In this document: positions 13,697-30,911 of the stretch, piece after piece
How positions within the stretch are numbered: the stretch's first letter is position 1
How the letters are laid out: the number at the start of each line of letters is the position of its first letter
Assembly (NCBI GenBank): GCA_018292915.2
Contig: JACVVK020000139.1
Coordinates: 1,075,001 to 1,139,000 of the forward strand
Origin: Batillaria attramentaria
Lineage: Eukaryota; Mollusca; Gastropoda; Batillariidae
Reading direction: 5' to 3'
DNA length: 64,000 nt
Program-made: the position numbers and the translations under genes
The notes under the pieces: generated by a model
Database searches by the model: none
The model's input: the letters and a program-made list of their open reading frames with translations, nothing else
What the model was told of the DNA's origin: nothing

Positions 13697-15201
13697 GGAG
13701 AGAGACTACTCAAACACATGCACACTTTTTGTCGTTTTGTACCAATTTACGTTCCAAGACATTTGATTTGTTTGAAAGAACAAAATACGCGATAAAAAGT
13801 CCAACAAAACCTACACTAATCTGAACTGAAGCCGAAAAGCTTTGAGAGGAAAGTTGGATTTTTCCACTGCTGAAAAAAAAATGTATTGGTGTGATCTACA
13901 GATAACTGAAAAAAAAGTTGGCGTGGAAATCTCCCGACAAGATCATTCTATAGGCGCCTACGACTTTGTTAGAGAAGTAAGAAGGAAAACAAACAGACAA
14001 ACAAACCCGCGGGCACACAGACACCGACCAAAACTCCGCAAGAAAAGAAGAAGAAAAGAAAAGAAAAGACGAAGAAAGGAACGTAAGAAATGGGAACAAA
14101 CAGGTAACAAAACAGCAGCGGAAAGAAAGTCATTGGCTCATTCTCACCTGTGTTGACGACACACAATAATTCCGCCATCAGTCACGCCCGTAGCCTCCGA
14201 CTCCCTCCCGACAGCTCGCTTGCTGCTACAGGCACGCGTGCACTCGGACGACGCCAGAGCTCCCGGTCTCAGCTGATAGAGAAGTCAGGGGGGGGAGGGA
14301 CCGGGAGGAAGAGCCGCCAACCCGTTTCGTGTGAAGACCCACTCACTGTACTACCTATCGACTGCCACAGGCCGTGGTGAGGTTGCTTCTAGGTACGATG
14401 CGCGCGCAGTTTTATTGTACGCCGGAGATCTGTCCGTATACCAAGGCATTGGTGGACTCAAGGGCCTAACTGCATACGCAGAAACAGGGTCCTTGGTGGA
14501 CCCAAAGCCGACTCCAAAACTTTGCTCGTTTCCTCTGGCTGTGTGAACTGGACATATTGGTGTGACTTGTCCATCACAGCCCACCTGGCAATGTGACTGT
14601 AGTGAATAGTGTTTATCTGGGCTGTTTATTTTGAGTAGCTGTCCTTTCCTCCAGAACCTGCCCATGGGTGTCGTTTCCAATCACATCTTGTCGATGACGT
14701 GGAACGTTAGACCCAACTAAACAATTCAAAACTAAGCCCCATAGATGTTCGACGATGAATGGGAAGAACAAGGCGACAAGAAAACAAGTGATCAGTTGCA
14801 CGAAGTTGGTGTGTGTAGTAACTGATGTTACAAAGCAGGATTCAAGACATTGAATCCCCTCCAGCCTGAGGAAAGGGAAGCAACATGTGCCGACTTGCGA
14901 GATTGGAATAGTGGTATTATTTGTTGTCCTGACATCACCAACCCTGCGCACACGTGTAGAAGACATGTCCACACAATATCCTACTGTATGCCGCCACTGC
15001 TTTTACGATACGCGCTTCGGTGGCCATCGTTACGTCGCGTAGCAGTGAGGGCAGGTATGACGTGGAGCACAAAATCTTGCGGTGTGCGCGTGGTGTTTGC
15101 AAACTGACAGCCCGCCTGCCTCGCTCTCGTTACACACTCATCACGCCAGTTGGCTTGATTATCTATCTCCACCCAATTTCACACTATAAATATACTATAC
15201 G

Positions 15202-15205
<4 letters not shown>

Positions 15206-15251
<46 letters not shown>
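15206..15251 (+). repeat. (CT)n microsatellite
   Basis: Pure CT; a second CT run is at 15800-15828. Confidence 0.93.
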
Positions 15252-15255
<4 letters not shown>

Positions 15256-15796
15256 GTTTCATCTCAGGTTTGCTTAATATAGTCTTTGCAAGTTTGTATC
15301 AACTGCTGGATGAAAATTAATCATTATATGATTAAATTATTTCCTCCTCCCCCCCCCCCCCCAAAAAAAAAACAACAAAAAAACAACTGAGTTCGTTCGT
15401 TCGGTTCGTTCGTTCGTTCGTGCGTTCTCTGCGTTTTCTTTCCTGATGACGGGGCATACGTATGCGGAGGTCAGACTGATACCCCCCCCCTCTCCCCCAC
15501 CCCCGTTTCTTTCCGTTTTGTGAAGTCAGTAACTGAAGTTTTGGCGGCGGCAGCTTAGCTTTCGTGTTTATTTTCGCTCAGATTGTCGTACGACTTGGCC
15601 GCTGTTGTTTCCGGTTTGTTCCGTTGATTGATCTTTTTCTAAGTGCGTCACTCCCCCCCCCCCCTTCCTTCCCCAACTCAGTCTCTTTCTCGCTCGCAGC
15701 CTGTAATAAAGTATCGTTATCGTTATATCTCTATTTCTGTTTTGTGATAGTGTGGCATACAAGAAAAGATAGTGAGAAAAACTTGTGCGTCTTCCA

Positions 15797-15828
<32 letters not shown>

Positions 15829-15982
15829 CGGCCTTGGAGAGTAACGTTTCTAATGGAATTTTTGGCGGGAATTCAGTCAGTTTCTCAGTCAGTCGTGTTT
15901 ATTTTCGCTCCGCTTGTCACAGAACGCCACTGCAGTTTCCGGTTTTCGTTATTTTGTCAGTGGCGGTGGTGTTTTTCACGCC

Positions 15983-15984
<2 letters not shown>

Positions 15985-16038
<54 letters not shown>

Positions 16039-16057
16039 TGTGTGTGTGTGTGTGCAC

Positions 16058-16100
<43 letters not shown>

Positions 16101-16148
16101 CGGTGAGCCGTGCAGGGTGTGTGTGTGTGTGTGTGTGTGTGCCGCACG

Positions 16149-16212
<64 letters not shown>

Positions 16213-16225
16213 CGGTGAGCCGTGC

Positions 16226-16296
<71 letters not shown>

Positions 16297-16309
16297 CGGT
16301 GAGCCATGC

Positions 16310-16401
<92 letters not shown>

Positions 16402-16406
16402 ATTTT

Positions 16407-16445
<39 letters not shown>

Positions 16446-16449
16446 TTTT

Positions 16450-16500
<51 letters not shown>

Positions 16501-16517
16501 TGGGAATGACGGTGTCT

Positions 16518-16571
<54 letters not shown>
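15985..16571 (+). repeat. Giant compound (TG)n array with interspersed 17-mers and a terminal (CA)n
   Basis: (TG)n runs are broken three times by GCCGGTGAGCCGTGCAGGG (or one-base variant), then (GA)n, TTTTGG, (TG)n, a 20-base unique stretch and (CA)n at 16519-16571. Confidence 0.93.
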
Positions 16572-16575
<4 letters not shown>

Positions 16576-17064
16576 ACACGGATATATTACACAGATTAGT
16601 ACCTATATGTGACTGTCAGTGATAAGCGGGAGACATTGATTTATCATGAAAATGCACAGGAGAGTCCAGGTTATATAATTTCCGAGAACGAGAGTATGAG
16701 ACACTGACAGAGAGAAAGAGAGTGAATCTACTCGCTCCAACAGAGCTTTGACTCATGCAACATGAAAACGCATAACCTCCATTCACAAAATATCCCTCAC
16801 ATCTTACAACCTTCGGCTATCTCTCTCACTCCACGCTGTAAACACAGATAGTTTGTGAAACCTCAGCTGTCAACAAGCCCGGGCGTGCCAGCTAAGCGGA
16901 CCGTTGTTTTCTATTTTTCATTGACGGCGGCGGCTGAGTGTCAAGGATAAACCGTCATTTCTCACACTTTGAAGTCAAGTCACTCATGCTTCGGTCCCTG
17001 TCCGGAAAGGGGAAGGTAACGGTGAAGGGAAAATCTCTCTGTTTCTCTCTCCCACTGTCTGTGA

Positions 17065-17065
17065 C

Positions 17066-17147
<82 letters not shown>

Positions 17148-17166
17148 ACTGAGAGAGAGAGAGAGA
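17065..17166 (+). repeat. (CG)n(TG)n(GA)n compound microsatellite
   Basis: CG x8, then TG x33, then GA x6. Alternating purine-pyrimidine, strongly prone to Z-DNA. Confidence 0.93.
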
Positions 17167-17297
17167 GGGAGCGAAGAATCAAGGAAACTTCATCAGTTTT
17201 CAACGGTAGAGGTAGTTAACTTGAAACAGTTAATTTTCATAGATGCCCTTGCTAATTCTAGTAACATCTAACTAAATAGCAAAGCACAAAGTAATGG

Positions 17298-17298
<1 letters not shown>

Positions 17299-17359
<61 letters not shown>
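17299..17359 (+). repeat. (CA)n microsatellite
   Basis: About 30 units. Confidence 0.95.
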
Positions 17360-17360
<1 letters not shown>

Positions 17361-18151
17361 ACCGCATGTACAGCAACGGGACCAAAGCAAAATTGGCGGC
17401 GATGAATCCATAGGAGATGAAACTACACACTAGTAGGGAACATGTAGAAAGCGTGATTAACATACCAATTATTTCAGCTGGGAATGGGCGAAAGTAAAAT
17501 GTGAGACGATTAAACATCGTGTGACATAGATATTTGAAGAGAGAGAGAGCCTGTAAGGAACTCAGCAAGGACAGGATTCAAGAAAGGTCTTGGCAACGCA
17601 TTATTTATTTTATCCTTGGAAAATGAAGCCTTTCATACCATTCCGTTTCACTGTGCACCCTCTTCCCGGAGGATGAGAACTGGATTGAACTTGATTACCG
17701 TGATCTTGAACGTTCACACTTGAGACTGACTTGACGGACAGTTTTCCACGGGGTGACGGTGTTCGCCCAGCATTTCACGCTCTGTTTGTTATTGGAGCGT
17801 GGCGATGAGGGACGGCAGCACTTGTTGAAGGTGGTACCGGCAGCTGCCTCCAGATTCTGTCACGTCTTCTTTCTCCCCTCCCTCACACGCACCATCACAC
17901 ATCACACCAGCTTGCTACTGCTGTAGACTGATACTTGCTTTGTCTTATCACCCCATCAGACACCCCCCTTCCCCCCCATGCCCCCCCCCCCAAATCTCCA
18001 TCACCCCCCTCCTTGCCACAAACCACCCCATCTCCCTGCCCCATCACTACCCCCCTCCTCCCATCTCCCCTCTTCCGCAGGTCATACTATTTACAGGAAA
18101 CACTGAAAACACCACCACGCACACCGCCGTGTGTAGTAAGAATGCAGAAAG

Positions 18152-18280
<129 letters not shown>

Positions 18281-18379
18281 TAATGTGAATGATGATGAAA
18301 ACATAGATGTGAAACGCGTTTCGTATGGTCTGACATAAAATATCAGGGTACCAAACTCGGCCCCAACCAAACCGGCTTA

Positions 18380-18500
18380 ACTGAAATCTCAGTCATTCTG
18401 ACTTGTATCCTTAAATTTCATTCAACCTAGGTTATAAACCTTAAACCTCATCCAAATTGAGTTACTAACCAAACACTGCACCTTTTTATGGTGTGTTACT
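18380..18500 (-). repeat. Inverted partner of the TTAGGG-rich repeat
   Basis: Reverse strand reads AAGTCAGAATGACTGAGATT, matching 29763 onward; it also shares runs such as GGTTTAAGGTTTATAACC. Confidence 0.45.
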
Positions 18501-18802
18501 AACCGTAGTCTAGCCCCTCAGTCTCGTGCTGCTGTTTCCGTTGGTATTTTCGGCAATTCGCAGGACCGACCCTCTCCCTCCTCTCTCCATTCCGCCCACC
18601 CAACACACCTTCGCCCCACCTTCCCCAAGGGTGTGTGTTGATGACATGGTATCACGTGGGTCGTTGATGTAGGCGAGGTGAAGTTTCTCCACACTTCTAC
18701 TCACCAGTTGACGGATGGCTTCTTCTGGCTGTAAACCGAGACGTTTTCCAGCCAGCGTCCCAACCTTTCACCGCAACCTCTCATGAGTTCTGTCCTTTCA
18801 AT

Positions 18803-19080
18803 GGACGACTCCACTCTTGTCAATCAAAAGGGTCGAGCCCCCAGAGCCCAGCCAATCACGTCCCGCGGCATAATGAGCACAACACATGGCATGGTGTGGT
18901 AAACTGTCTTGCCAGACACTGCGACGAGGGAACTGAGCTTATGTAGTTTGATATGACTGGAACATGGAAAGAAAGCAGTAAGTCCATTGACGTCATTTGA
19001 GGCAAAAAAGACTAACACGTCAGTGTCTTTCATCTTGAAATCACCCCTTTTGTCATACAATGGCGTCATGGACTTACTGA
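18803..19080 (+). repeat. Interspersed repeat R, longest copy
   Basis: Begins ATGGACGACTCCACTCTTGT, contains AAAAGGGTCGAGCCCC and CATAATGAGCACAACACATG, and ends around GGCGTCATGGACTTACTGAG. Related copies lie at 24803-24895 and, reversed, at 4022-4205. Class unknown. Confidence 0.65.
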
Positions 19081-21194
19081 GTTTTGCCAATACACGGCAG
19101 AGTAAGGGGCGGGGCTGTCACCTCCGGTCGTGCCGAATGGAGTCGTCTATTCCAAAAACAAACAAACAAACAAAAAGTTTGTCGTCAGTTGTTAAGACAG
19201 AGAAGGACAACCCACTTCCTTCGTTCGAATTGTTTACTGCACATAGGTTGTTGTTCGTGGTAAAACGTCAATCTTTATGGCCGTTTTGTAAAATAAAATT
19301 TCATTTATCCAGCAGGCTAAGCTTTGTGCTGAGTGCTGGTCCTTTGACAAAGAAGCGCTTTCTTTTCAACACATGTTCATATCCCAGCCATTCACCACAA
19401 CACAAAAGCGTTAATTCAAGTGACTGGAACGCTCCCTGTGTCACTGTTTCCTAAATGTTAATTAAAATAGACAATACTGACATTCTAGTGGCGGGAAATG
19501 TGTACAGCATTATTCTCAGTCCGCTTGGGTTCTACGGGATTTTGGATACATTTATTTGAGTAATTGTGATAATAAAAAGGCTTAAAACACTTCAGGGACA
19601 ACACACAATTGATGTTCAGTTTGTCGTGGATGTCCTGAAAGTGTTTTTAACTTTTCGGTATTTTGACCTTTTTCTAATACGCTAGCAATCCCTTTTCTGT
19701 ACATTTATCAGTGTATAGACGCCACACTGAAGTACATGAAATTCTTCCCCTCGGATTAAAGATAAGAGAGCCTCCCACTGACCTAGAGCAGCCAGTCGTG
19801 TCTGCCGTCAGGAAACCCTCCACATCAGACGGCACCTGTCCGGAAACCTCTCAGATTTGACACGCGTGATGAGCTTGTTGAGGCTGAACAAAAAAAAGCT
19901 GTAAATCAGGAAAAGCCATTAAGGGGGGAACATGGCCCCCTGTTTTCAGATCTTAAAAACAGTTTGTAAACTTGCCAAGATTTAAAACTTGAGTGTAGGC
20001 ATTGAAAAGTTACAGATGGGAAGGAACTGTTTGTTTCGAGGCCTGAAATTACAGCCACCACCCCCCCCCCCCTCCCTATCCACCCCCCACTACCGTTGTA
20101 CCCATCCCCCACCGTCCTCCCCTCCCCTCACCCCCCCCCCCCCCCAAAGAAAAAAAATTCCCGGCATTGCGTTAGGCTAGGTTGAGTCATGATTACCGTT
20201 AAAACCCACTTCCATGTTGTCAGTAGCAGTAGCAGTTGCTTTGAAATGAAAACCGAAGTTAACAGTTAATACATAAACACATTATTTATACATGCCACAC
20301 TGTATATTTTTCCGTTTCTTGTAACACTGAGATCTGACGGTAGCAGTTTCATGGGTGGTTATCTCGATCCTAGTCTGGGCTTTTAGCCGTTTGAAACGTT
20401 TTTATTGGCAGAAGCATGCCTGGCTTTTACTCAGCATGTATATATCTTGTCTCCAGCCGCTTGTATACAAACTGCATATTCCCTTCCCGATTTTTGTCAT
20501 TTCCGCATCTCGTGCCAGCAGTCTGTATACTTTGATAGTCTGTGTGTATGATGAGCACTTTCTGTTTGCTAGTTCTCCTACATCGTTTCGTGAGGCTGGG
20601 CGTGTTTCGAAGCCGGTTACACGGACGTAAATTTTCAGACAACATTCACATTGTCAGAGACAAATAAGCCGCATCCGTTTGCCTTCCAGAAGGGGGAGAT
20701 AATGTCATTTCTTTATTGCTGATTATCTGCCCTTTGCTGCTTGCTCCCCATGGGCTGGCTGAGGGTGAGGGATGTTCGGCCGGTCCCGGTTCACTTGGTG
20801 GAAGAGAGCAAGATGATAATTGGCATGCTAGGAGTTGGTTGGGTTTTTTCCCCCTAGTCCTTTCTTTCTTTCCTTTCTTGTGGGGATTTGTGATGTCTCC
20901 TGTCCGGCATCCTGTTGCAGGGGGAGCTAATTAAAGGGAAGGGGAGAAATCCCACAGATAACTGAGGTCAAGGTCACAACCTAATGTCTGTCTCGTTCCC
21001 AGTAAATATTCATTTCTTCCTGTGGGGGTGAGGTTAGGGCATGGAATTGGAGAAGCTGAATGCATGATTTTCCTTTTACTGTGGCACTGTACTGTCTGGG
21101 GCTAGTGTACCCCCCCCCCCCACCATGCACCACCCCCAACGGACCAGAGACTGTTGTTTTTAGTTCATGTGCAGTTTTTAAAATTCTGCCATAA

Positions 21195-21700
21195 CCGGCC
21201 CCCGTAGTGTAGTGGTTAGCACTTCGGACCATGGACCGGGAGACCCGGGTTCGAATCCCAGCCGAGGCAAGCAGGATTTTTCCTACCTAGGTCGGCTCCT
21301 ACCCAGAGCGGGTGTGCTATGGGCCCAGTGGGGAGGCTGTTGCCACACAGCCGAGCTTCACCCACTTCACGGGTGCGACTTTGGGGGTGCTTCCCTTGGT
21401 ATGACACGTCTTATGATGTGGATGATTACACGGCCGGCACCGCAGGTGCCGTAGTTCCCGGGCCTGGTTAATGCCGGGATATTTATGACAGGAAGCGTGG
21501 AATGCGGCCCTGTCCCGCAGTCCCAAACCACACGGACCTCCATAGCATCATCTTACCATCATCCTCATCTCCATCATCATGCATAATAAAAATTGCCCCA
21601 GCTTCCGAGCCCTCCGTGGATTCCACTCATAACCAGGGAGGAACACCACTGGGGTTGGCATAGAGTTGTGGCAGCAAAAAAAAAATAAAATAAAATAAAA
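21195..21700 (+). mobile_element. Second tRNA-derived SINE family, full length with TSD
   Basis: Head with A box (TAGTGTAGTGGTTAGCAC) and perfect B box (GGTTCGAATCC), a ~400-bp unrelated body and an (AAAAT)n tail. The 16-bp duplication TAAAATTCTGCCATAA lies at 21179-21194 and 21701-21716. Inserted in the PCCB intron 45 bp before an exon. Confidence 0.88.
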
Positions 21701-21761
21701 TAAAATTCTGCCATAATTATGCCTTGCTCTTAAAATGGCGTGCTTCCATTATCGTTTTCAG

Positions 21762-26291
<4,530 letters not shown>

Positions 26292-26572
26292 CAGTGTCGA
26301 GTTGATTCTGTGTGTCTTGACGAGTGTGGACAGATATCCATTTGTAGTGGATTCTTGGTGTGTTGTATCTGGTGTTTTGAAGTATTCAAACGTATTTTAT
26401 GCAAGTGTTGAGTGTATATTTCACTGGTGTTTAGAAGTTGACATGTTCAGGTAAGCGTGAACTCTTCCTGGTCATACTGAGTTGGGCCAGTTCTTAACAA
26501 ACTGTATGTAAGAGGTGTTTAACTGTTTCTCCACTAACACAATTTTCTCGTCCAATGTGAATGAAGGTTCTG

Positions 26573-26908
26573 CAGCGATCGTCAAATGTGTCAGAACCAT
26601 GGTAGCCATTCGGGCCACTGCCCTGAACAAAACTGGTAGCCCGAAAAAAATTCTGGAAGCCCGAATCGCAGACTGGATGTTTTGAAAATACCGCAGTCAA
26701 AGCGCATGTGCGGAAACTGTAATTGGCGGGCCCATAGCAGAACGACATCGATGATAGAGAAGCTAAACACTTGACAGGAGTGGCTGCTAGGTTCTGATTC
26801 ATCTCAGAATTCCTGCTCGCCACTCGGGCTACCGCTACTGGAGCTTTCACTTGCCCGGTGGTAAATTTGGTAGCGAAAGCGAGCGGGCGAGCGCATTTGA
26901 CGATCGCT
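26573..26908 (-). mobile_element. hAT-like MITE, 336 bp
   Basis: Terminal inverted repeats CAGCGATCGTCAAATG ... CATTTGACGATCGCT(G). The flanking direct duplication GGTTCTG is at 26566-26572 and 26909-26915. CAG ends and a near-8-bp duplication fit hAT elements. Lies in the PCCB 3' flank. Strand is arbitrary. Confidence 0.75.
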
Positions 26909-27358
26909 GGTTCTGGGATTTGAGTAGGGTGCACTTTTTAAGTTGTTCTGGTATGAGGGACTGATCCAGCAGACTGATCTGTATTTTCTGTGTTTGTTTG
27001 TTGTTGCTTATAGATAATAATGTTAGTTCATTACAGACACATACAGTCAGCAGTTATTTTGGGATGAATGTGGAGTCGTTGCGCTGCTGATTCAAACCAG
27101 TGGTTCGCTCTAACATTTGAACACTCATGGATGTTCGTGGAAGTCTTCTTTTGTTTCTTAACTTTAGATTATCCCCTGCTGTTCAGAAAACTTGTTAGAC
27201 AGAGCTCTGGGACTGTGATACTAGAGAATATTATTTTTGTTTTTTGTTTCTGGCACTTGCTTGTGAACTGAAAATGATTACATGTCATTTGGGGCCAGTT
27301 GATGTTACATGTTCAGTAAAATCTGAGCTCCAGTATTGTGTATTCAAACAGCGTATTA

Positions 27359-27780
27359 CAGCCTTCACAAAAAGTTAAGGACCACTTGCAAATATCATTC
27401 AACTTTTGTCGTGGTGGCATGCTGGTGTAGTGCTGAACATCGCTGAAATGGTGGCTTATGTAGGCAAACAAATGAGCACAGTTCATAACCGGGGATGCAT
27501 TCTTTGACCTGCATCTCATTTTTGCCATGCAGAAAGCCCCAGGTATCGCTCACTGAACACTGAAACTCGGTCTAGTTTTGCCGAAATTGCAGATTTTCAA
27601 ACGCGCCAAGCATGCTGTGTGACGCGCACGTGCCATCCACACAGTGGTCGCCATGTTCACTAATTACCCCTTAACCTTGCTACCGAATTTTACGGGAAAA
27701 ATCTTATTTGTTTATTTTTTCTGATTTATTGGAACTGTCACCTATTATGTTGACTGGTCCTTAACTTTTTGTGAAGACTG
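27359..27780 (+). mobile_element. Tc1/mariner-type MITE, 422 bp
   Basis: Inverted ends of about 26 bp with one mismatch: CTTCACAAAAAGTTAAGGAC at the left, GTCCTTAACTTTTTGTGAAG at the right. CAG/CTG termini are flanked by TA at 27357-27358 and 27781-27782. No transposase remains. Confidence 0.82.
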
Positions 27781-27892
27781 TATTATGAAACAACTTGAAA
27801 CCATTTAGCACATCTGTCATTTACAATGTACTGTTTATATGTTGACGCTAGTCTTTTTTTTTTGTACACTATAATAATAATAGTAATAAAGA

Positions 27893-28280
27893 TACGGGTA
27901 TCTAAGGGATGCCCTCTCTCCTGCAGGGAGTGGTTAAGGGACTTTGTCACCAATGTGAGGGGTCATGTTCGAGTCTCATTCAGGGCAAAGGAGTTTTCCT
28001 TCTCGTACGACACCGTTCATTCAGGGGTTCTCCTCTGCTTTGGAAATGTTCAGCCCACAAAATTTGAAAATGAATGCAATCCTAAATTCAGAAACTTGCT
28101 GAGCTGACCCTTCGCACCACGTGATTGTCATGCGTTCTTGTCCAGAGTGTGAGAGAATGCGTGTGGTTCATGTGAGCCTGAGAGTTGGGTTCAGCTTGCA
28201 GAGCTTTGAGCCAGTTACAGAAATGGGGTAAAGCGCCTTCACAATACTCGATTATCATTATCATCATCATTATTATTATA
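27893..28280 (+). mobile_element. Third SINE family, copy downstream of PCCB
   Basis: Shares long blocks with 55503-55900: CTGCTTTGGAAATGTTCAGC, GAGAATGCGTGTGGTTCATG, and an ATT/ATC tail. The tRNA-like head is poorly preserved. Confidence 0.7.
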
Positions 28281-28699
28281 TGTGTGTGTGTGTGTGGAGT
28301 TGATCATTTTATGTCCAAGAAACGGTAGATGTCACACAATCAGGTTTACTTGGCTTTTAGGCAATTCCAAAATGTCTGCTCAAAATGCCACGTCAGTTAT
28401 GCAAATGTCTCAAGAGCCAGAGTTGCCGTTAACAAAATTAAGTTGCTTAAATTTATGTATGCCTTTCCCTATACATGTTTTACAAACCAGAAATTGCCTA
28501 ACTGACGTGGCACAGCTTTTGGAATTGCTTTTTCTTCTTTTCTTTTGTTGTGTGTGTTTTACCACAGTTTACTCTCAGCTGCTTGACCAGAAGACGTGGA
28601 TTCAAGGTGGATTTAGATAAGTATGATGCAGTGATCAACATGAAGAATAAATTTGAAGTAAATTGTGTGTTTGGAACTTTTTGTCAGTACTTGTGTCAA

Positions 28700-28873
28700 A
28701 CACACACACACACACACACACACACTGTGACACACACATCGTGGCACACACACACACTGACACACACATTGTGGCACACACACACTGACACACTGTGACA
28801 CACACATCGTGGCACACACACACACACTGTGACACACACATCGTGGCGCACACACACACACACACACACACTC
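28700..28873 (+). repeat. Compound (CA)n with GTGGCACACACA units
   Basis: CA runs broken by CTGTGACACACACATCGTGG-type modules, about four times. Confidence 0.92.
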
Positions 28874-29033
28874 ATCTCATCAGTAAGAATGTTCGGTTTT
28901 GTATCATTTAGAATTTGTGTCAAGAAGACCACCACATAGTGTTAGGCTTATGTTAGCTTTTGCCTATTTTTCTTTCCTTGCAATGCCTCTGCTGCCTCGT
29001 GTTCCCAGGTCTGAAGAGCATCTGCAAAACCTG

Positions 29034-29035
<2 letters not shown>

Positions 29036-29081
<46 letters not shown>

Positions 29082-29097
29082 ACCACCACCACCACCA
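29036..29097 (+). repeat. (AC)n(CAC)n microsatellite
   Basis: AC x22 followed by CAC trinucleotides. Confidence 0.92.
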
Positions 29098-29139
29098 CCC
29101 ACCACCCACTACACATAGCTCGCAGCGCACTTACAATTC

Positions 29140-29530
29140 GTTAACAGATGACCCCGCTGCGCTTTAGGACAACATACATGTAGTCTACTGCCCAATGGGC
29201 CGCCCAAGTCACGGCGACCAGGCCCAGGGGACCCCGCCGCGACACGTCCCGCATTTCCCGGCCCGTCGGGCGGCCCGAAACGCGCGATGATCAGTGATCA
29301 GTCGCGACGCAACCACCGCAGGGGGCTAGGGAACCTCCAGGGAAACCCCTCACGCCAAGTTTAGTACACTGCTGTCCCTCTATGGTACACCACTTAACTC
29401 TCAGGGCGACCCACCCGACCCAACCACCACAAGCCCCCCAGGCCACGTTTGGCGCGTCCCGGCCCACTCGACTCCCCGTTACGGCCCAAAAGGGACCCCC
29501 TCTCCTCTCTTTAGGCCACTATAGTATACT
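29140..29530. other. GC- and CpG-rich patch of unknown nature
   Basis: Much more GC-rich than its surroundings, with many CpG (for example GTCGGGCGGCCCGAAACGCG). No coding frame or RNA gene recognised. Could be a CpG-island promoter, a foreign fragment or a decayed repeat. Confidence 0.4.
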
Positions 29531-29629
29531 TATATTGTGTTTTGGTCACTGGAGAGAGTACTGTGGACCCGCTCGCAGCCGCATGCTAGTAATATAGTGA
29601 AGGACGGTTTCAGGCTAATAACGTAGTTC

Positions 29630-29820
29630 AGAGACTGTATACATAACAGCTGTTACGTATGTCTCTGCGTAGTTTAAAGGAGGTTTAGGGTTACTGAGTA
29701 ACCCATGTTCATAGGTTTAGGGTTGGTAACAGAGGTTAATTAAGGTTCAGTTAGGGTTAGAAGTCAGAATGACTGAGGTTTAGGGTTACTCGGGGTCAGT
29801 TTGGGTTAAGTTTGCGATAA
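29630..29820 (+). repeat. TTAGGG-rich degenerate interspersed repeat
   Basis: GGTTTAGGGTTACTGAGTAA, TTTAGGGTTGGTAACAG and TCAGTTAGGGTTAGAAGTCA. A related inverted copy lies near 18380-18500 (ACTGAAATCTCAGTCATTCT on the + strand). Confidence 0.5.
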
Positions 29821-29878
29821 AAATGTAAGCAATGTTGAAAACAAATCAATAACACGTCTGGCCTTTCTTTTGCAAGAA

Positions 29879-30880
29879 CTAGAGAGGCAGAAGCCTCCAT
29901 GGCTCCCTTGTGACACATGTCAAGGTCATTCACAAAAGTATGTTTGTAGAGCTCTTATCACTATCCAGTATCATGCTAAGTGATGTGTCTGGTGCTCTGA
30001 GTTCCTGGCAATATTACAATTTTCCCCAAAACAGTTTGTACAGCCTTGACCTTTGGTCAAAGTCATTCAAAAGAGATCTCATCAATGTCTATCATCATGC
30101 CAAGTTTGATGCCTCTAGCATTTGTAGTTCCTCCGAAAACAGTAATGTTAAAATTCACAACAGACAGCTTTAATGACCTTGACCTTCAGTCAAGGTCATT
30201 CAGAAAGGTAGGTCTCATTGCTGTCTATCATCACGCCTCTACTGTTTGTTGTTTTGAAGAAAATGCCAACTGGGTTAAAGTTTCCACACAAAAAAAAACA
30301 CGCTTGCATGACCTTGACCTTGACTAAAAGTCACTGAACACAGGTATGTCTGTAAAGGTGCTGCCAATGTCAATCATCGCACATAGTTTGATGCTTCTGA
30401 TTCTTCTAGATACTGATAAAATGCAAATGTAAAATTTCAGAACACTGTTTCAATGACCTTGACCTTCAGTCAAGGTCATTTAAGATGGTATGTGTGCATA
30501 GGTCTTATCACTGTCTATCAGCATGCCAGGTTTGGCACCTCTGCTGTTCATTGTTTCTGAGAAAATGCCAATGTTAAGGTTTCACAAAACTATCTTGTAC
30601 GGCCTTGACCTTGACAGAAGGTCACTGACTACATGTATATCTGTAAAGTTCTTATCAATGTCTATCATCATGCAAAGTTTAAAACCTCTGGCATTTGTAG
30701 ATTACGAGAAAATGCCAATGTAAAATTTTCAAACAGAGAGCTTTAGTGACCTTGACCTTGGGTCAAGGTCATTCAAAATGATATGTTTTGAAAGGTCTTG
30801 TGCTAGTCTATCAGCTTGCCAAGTTTGGTGCCTCTACTGTTTGTAGATTCTGAGAAAATGACAACGTTAAAGTTTTCTGG

Positions 30881-30911
<31 letters not shown>

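Noticed and set aside
13842..14156. Lys/Arg-rich frame as a small basic protein
   Set aside because: The charged half comes from an AAGAAAAGA purine tract; there is no domain, splice or promoter support.
21195..21270. Possible functional tRNA gene
   Set aside because: The cloverleaf is imperfect, and the same head plus a 400-bp body recurs with target duplications, so it is a SINE head.
26494..26934. 146-codon minus-strand frame downstream of PCCB
   Set aside because: It spans the hAT-like MITE and its inverted ends, with no recognisable domain.
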